From contig CAAGJO010000024.1 in NCBI GenBank assembly GCA_900770285.1, positions 56,215 through 120,214 of the forward strand: 64,000 nucleotides of DNA, in the 5' to 3' direction. The stretch is from Oscillospiraceae bacterium (GTDB lineage: Bacteria > Bacillota > Clostridia > Oscillospirales > Ruminococcaceae). The notes below the pieces were generated by a model. The model was not told the DNA's origin and made no database searches. It saw only the letters and a list, made by a program, of their open reading frames with translations. Both the position numbers and the translations under genes were made by a program. Of this stretch, positions 62,309 through 64,000 are shown piece by piece (within the stretch, counting starts at the first letter, position 1; each line of letters begins with the position of its first letter).

Positions 62309-62888
62309 ATGGAGATTATTAAAACGACAAAGCTCACGAAATACTACGGTAAGTCAAGAGGTATCATTGACCTTGACCTGACGGTGTCACAAGGCGAGTT
62401 CTTTGGCTTCATCGGCCCGAACGGCGCCGGAAAATCCACGACAATCCGAACCCTGCTCGGGCTGATTGCCCCTACCTCCGGTAGGGCAATGATATTCGGC
62501 AAAGATGTCACAAAAGAAAAGGAGTTAATTTTACAGGATATCGGCTATCTTCCCTCGGAAGCATTGTTTTATGGGGGAATGAAAGTGAAAGATATTTTGA
62601 AGCTGTCCGCCGATTTGCGGAAAAATCATTGCGTGCGACAGTGTAGATGTTCTGTCAAAGACAAACGCAAAGCGGATAACTGTTCATGGTATCATAAACC
62701 TTGAACATCTAAGCGGCATTCGTGACAGAAAAACAACGAAAGACTCGGTCAGTTTCCTTTACAACGGGGATATGGGCAGTCTACTGCACACACTGTCTTC
62801 AGGTCATGTTGATGACCTTACGGTTACGGAGCCTGATTTGGAAGAAGTATTTCTGCATTATTACGAAAAGGAGGGGATGACGGTATGA
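62309..62888 (+). pseudogene. ABC transporter ATP-binding protein, inactivated by internal deletion
   Basis: The N-terminal 105 or so codons are intact to LSADLRK, with Walker A GPNGAGKST (about 35-43) and Q-loop region DIGYLPSEAL. From 62619-62625 (GGAAAAA) the sequence jumps to the C-terminal part in another frame, reading GKIIACDSVDVLSKTNAKRI and ending LEEVFLHYYEKEGMTV. The signature, Walker B and switch His are gone. The C-terminal stop overlaps the permease ATG (ATGA), the normal coupling. About 95-100 codons are missing compared with the family (about 290 aa). The current frame ends at 62704. Confidence 0.88.
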
Positions 62889-63670
62889 CACTTGTAAAGC
62901 ACGAACTAAGGCAAGGTAAAGTTTCCTTTTTGATATGGATGGCTTCTATCGGTTTTTTGCTTGCGACCTGTATTTTCCTGTTCCCTGAAATGAAAGGACA
63001 AATGGAGGGCGTCAACGATATGTTTGCCTCTATGGGTTCTTTTACCGAGGCATTCGGTATGGACCGTTTGAACTTCGGGACGCTTGTAGGTTTTTATGCT
63101 GTTGAGTGCGGCAATATTTTGGGACTCGGCGGCGCATTTTATGCTTCTCTTTGTGCAGTCGGTATTCTCAGTAAAGAAGAAAAGGACAAAACGGCGGAAT
63201 TTTTGCTGACTCATCCCGTCAGTCGCAAAAGAGTTATTACTGAAAAGCTGATTGCGGTGCTTATTCAGATTACAGCGATTAATGTAATTATTTATGCGCT
63301 TTCCGTCGGCTCCATAGCAGCCGTGGGTGAAGCAATTCCGTGGAAAGAAATTAGTCTTATACATCTTGCTTATTATCTGCTCCAGTTAGAACTTGCGGGA
63401 ATATGCTTCGGTATCTCGGCTTTTCTGCGCAAAGGCAGTATAGGTATAGGTCTGGGCATTGCCGTGATGATGTATTTTCTGAATCTGATTGCAAATATTG
63501 CCGATGTCGCCGATTTCCTCAAATACATAACACCGTTCGGATATTGCGAGGGGGCTGATATTGTATCAAACGGCAGTTTAGACTGTACTTTAGTTGCTAT
63601 CGGTATAGTCTTGGGAATCAGCGGAATCATTATTGCATATCTGAAATACGTGAAGAAAGATATACATTAA
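62885..63670 (+). CDS. ABC-2 type permease
   Basis: 261 aa with six membrane segments. It starts MTLVKHELRQGKVSFLIWM and has the GGAFYASLCAVGILSKEEKDKTAEFLLTHPVSR motif region typical of ABC-2 exporters (NatB/YhgE-like group). Its partner ATPase, upstream with a 4-nt overlap, is broken, so the transporter is probably dead or must borrow another ATPase. The permease itself shows no damage, which suggests the deletion is recent. Confidence 0.87.
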   Translation: MTLVKHELRQGKVSFLIWMASIGFLLATCIFLFPEMKGQMEGVNDMFASMGSFTEAFGMDRLNFGTLVGFYAVECGNILGLGGAFYASLCAVGILSKEEKDKTAEFLLTHPVSRKRVITEKLIAVLIQITAINVIIYALSVGSIAAVGEAIPWKEISLIHLAYYLLQLELAGICFGISAFLRKGSIGIGLGIAVMMYFLNLIANIADVADFLKYITPFGYCEGADIVSNGSLDCTLVAIGIVLGISGIIIAYLKYVKKDIH

Positions 63671-64000
63671 AATGTTACGCATTATCGGCGGCAGGGAGAT
63701 TAACACCTCTCTGCCGCTATTTCTTTTTGACATTTTTGCAAAATATTCAAAATGTTTTTCGGAAAGTATTGACAAACACATTTTCTATGATGTATAATGA
63801 AATGTTCTCTACAGAGAGATACAACTGAATATAATAAATCACAATTTTATGGGACGACTAAAAGTCGGATAAGGTCTGCGATATACTAAGCGAAAATATC
63901 GCCGCTTCCGTCAACGCTTTGGTACTGTTGGCAGGCGGAAAGCGAATAAACAGTCCCGTCTTTGATTTTCAAAGCCGGTTACATTGATGTGATACCAAAA
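63671..64000 (+). other. Promoter and structured stretch at the right edge
   Basis: A consensus promoter (63770-63799) is followed by TTCTCT/AGAGAGA, CGAC-TAAAA-GTCG and GCGATAT/ATATCGC dyads. From about 63860 a frame reads SDKVCDILSENIAASVNALV and ends at a TGA near 63980, but a stop lies before it and there is no start codon. It may be a decayed small gene or chance reading in a structured RNA. The window ends here. Confidence 0.5.
63770..63799 (+). promoter_or_regulatory. Consensus promoter near the right edge
   Basis: TTGACA (63770-63775), 18-nt spacer, TATAAT (63794-63799), both perfect boxes. It reads toward unseen sequence. Confidence 0.75.

Overview
The window is an AT-rich stretch of a Firmicutes chromosome, most likely a spore-forming Clostridia member of the Ruminococcaceae/Oscillospiraceae type. 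The grounds are spoVG and a sigK-type sigma factor, an L27 with the N-terminal extension cut by Prp, fabK as the enoyl reductase, a Bacillus-type LexA box, and strong AGGAGG-like ribosome sites. I do not assign a species. I see no tRNA, rRNA or CRISPR array.

Layout. 1-2.4 kb: the start of an Orn/Lys/Arg decarboxylase, a two-gene operon (coiled coil plus sigma region 4-like protein) under a LexA-box promoter, and a divergent DUF896-WYL pair. 2.46-9.4 kb: a minus-strand PBSX-like phage head module (small and large terminase, portal, XkdF-like protease/scaffold, capsid, connectors, hub-like protein) with no tail, lysis or integration genes. 9.4-13.6 kb: yebC, mrnC, a small ORF and obg, then rpmA-prp-rplU behind an L21-type leader. 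13.7-21.6 kb: a two-component system, ppk, spoVG, and divergent murC-lexA-zinc-ribbon protein. 21.7-31.4 kb: asnB split by a 7,830-bp island. 31.4-38 kb: radC, pepF and an MBOAT/DHHW/SGNH cell-surface O-acylation cluster. 38.2-52.4 kb: a lipoprotein, the full type II fatty-acid operon (fabH to acpP, with accABCD), divergent fabD, aroK, a CbiB-like membrane protein, a NUDIX hydrolase and birA. 52.6-55.3 kb: purB, sigK and a zinc-ribbon membrane protein. 55.4-64 kb: an accessory region of transfer-element type with TnpV, five XRE regulators (four of them consecutive with varied C-terminal domains), membrane proteins, and a TetR/ABC module whose ATPase is broken by an internal deletion.

How genes work together. 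AccABCD makes malonyl-CoA; BirA biotinylates AccB; FabD, FabH, FabF, FabG, FabZ and FabK elongate chains on AcpP. Prp trims L27 encoded in the same operon. LexA encoded at 20.3 kb probably represses the sigma-like operon at 0.9 kb, and by analogy with PBSX Xpf that factor might drive the head module. The asnB island carries a large serine recombinase, a tyrosine recombinase, and a DpnII-type (GATC) restriction-modification set with an inserted GmrSD-like DUF262/DUF1524 gene.

Most notable points. (1) The island boundaries can be placed to the base: a shared GA core with a 9-bp attP dyad exactly 8 nt on each side, and removal restores a 609-codon asnB in frame. (2) A dispersed leader-like repeat has a constant hairpin followed by a second hairpin whose stem changes between copies; it lies upstream of terS (two copies) and fabF (one copy). 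(3) There is a possible SOS-sigma-capsid circuit. (4) A regulator carries an 18-fold strict five-residue glycine repeat.
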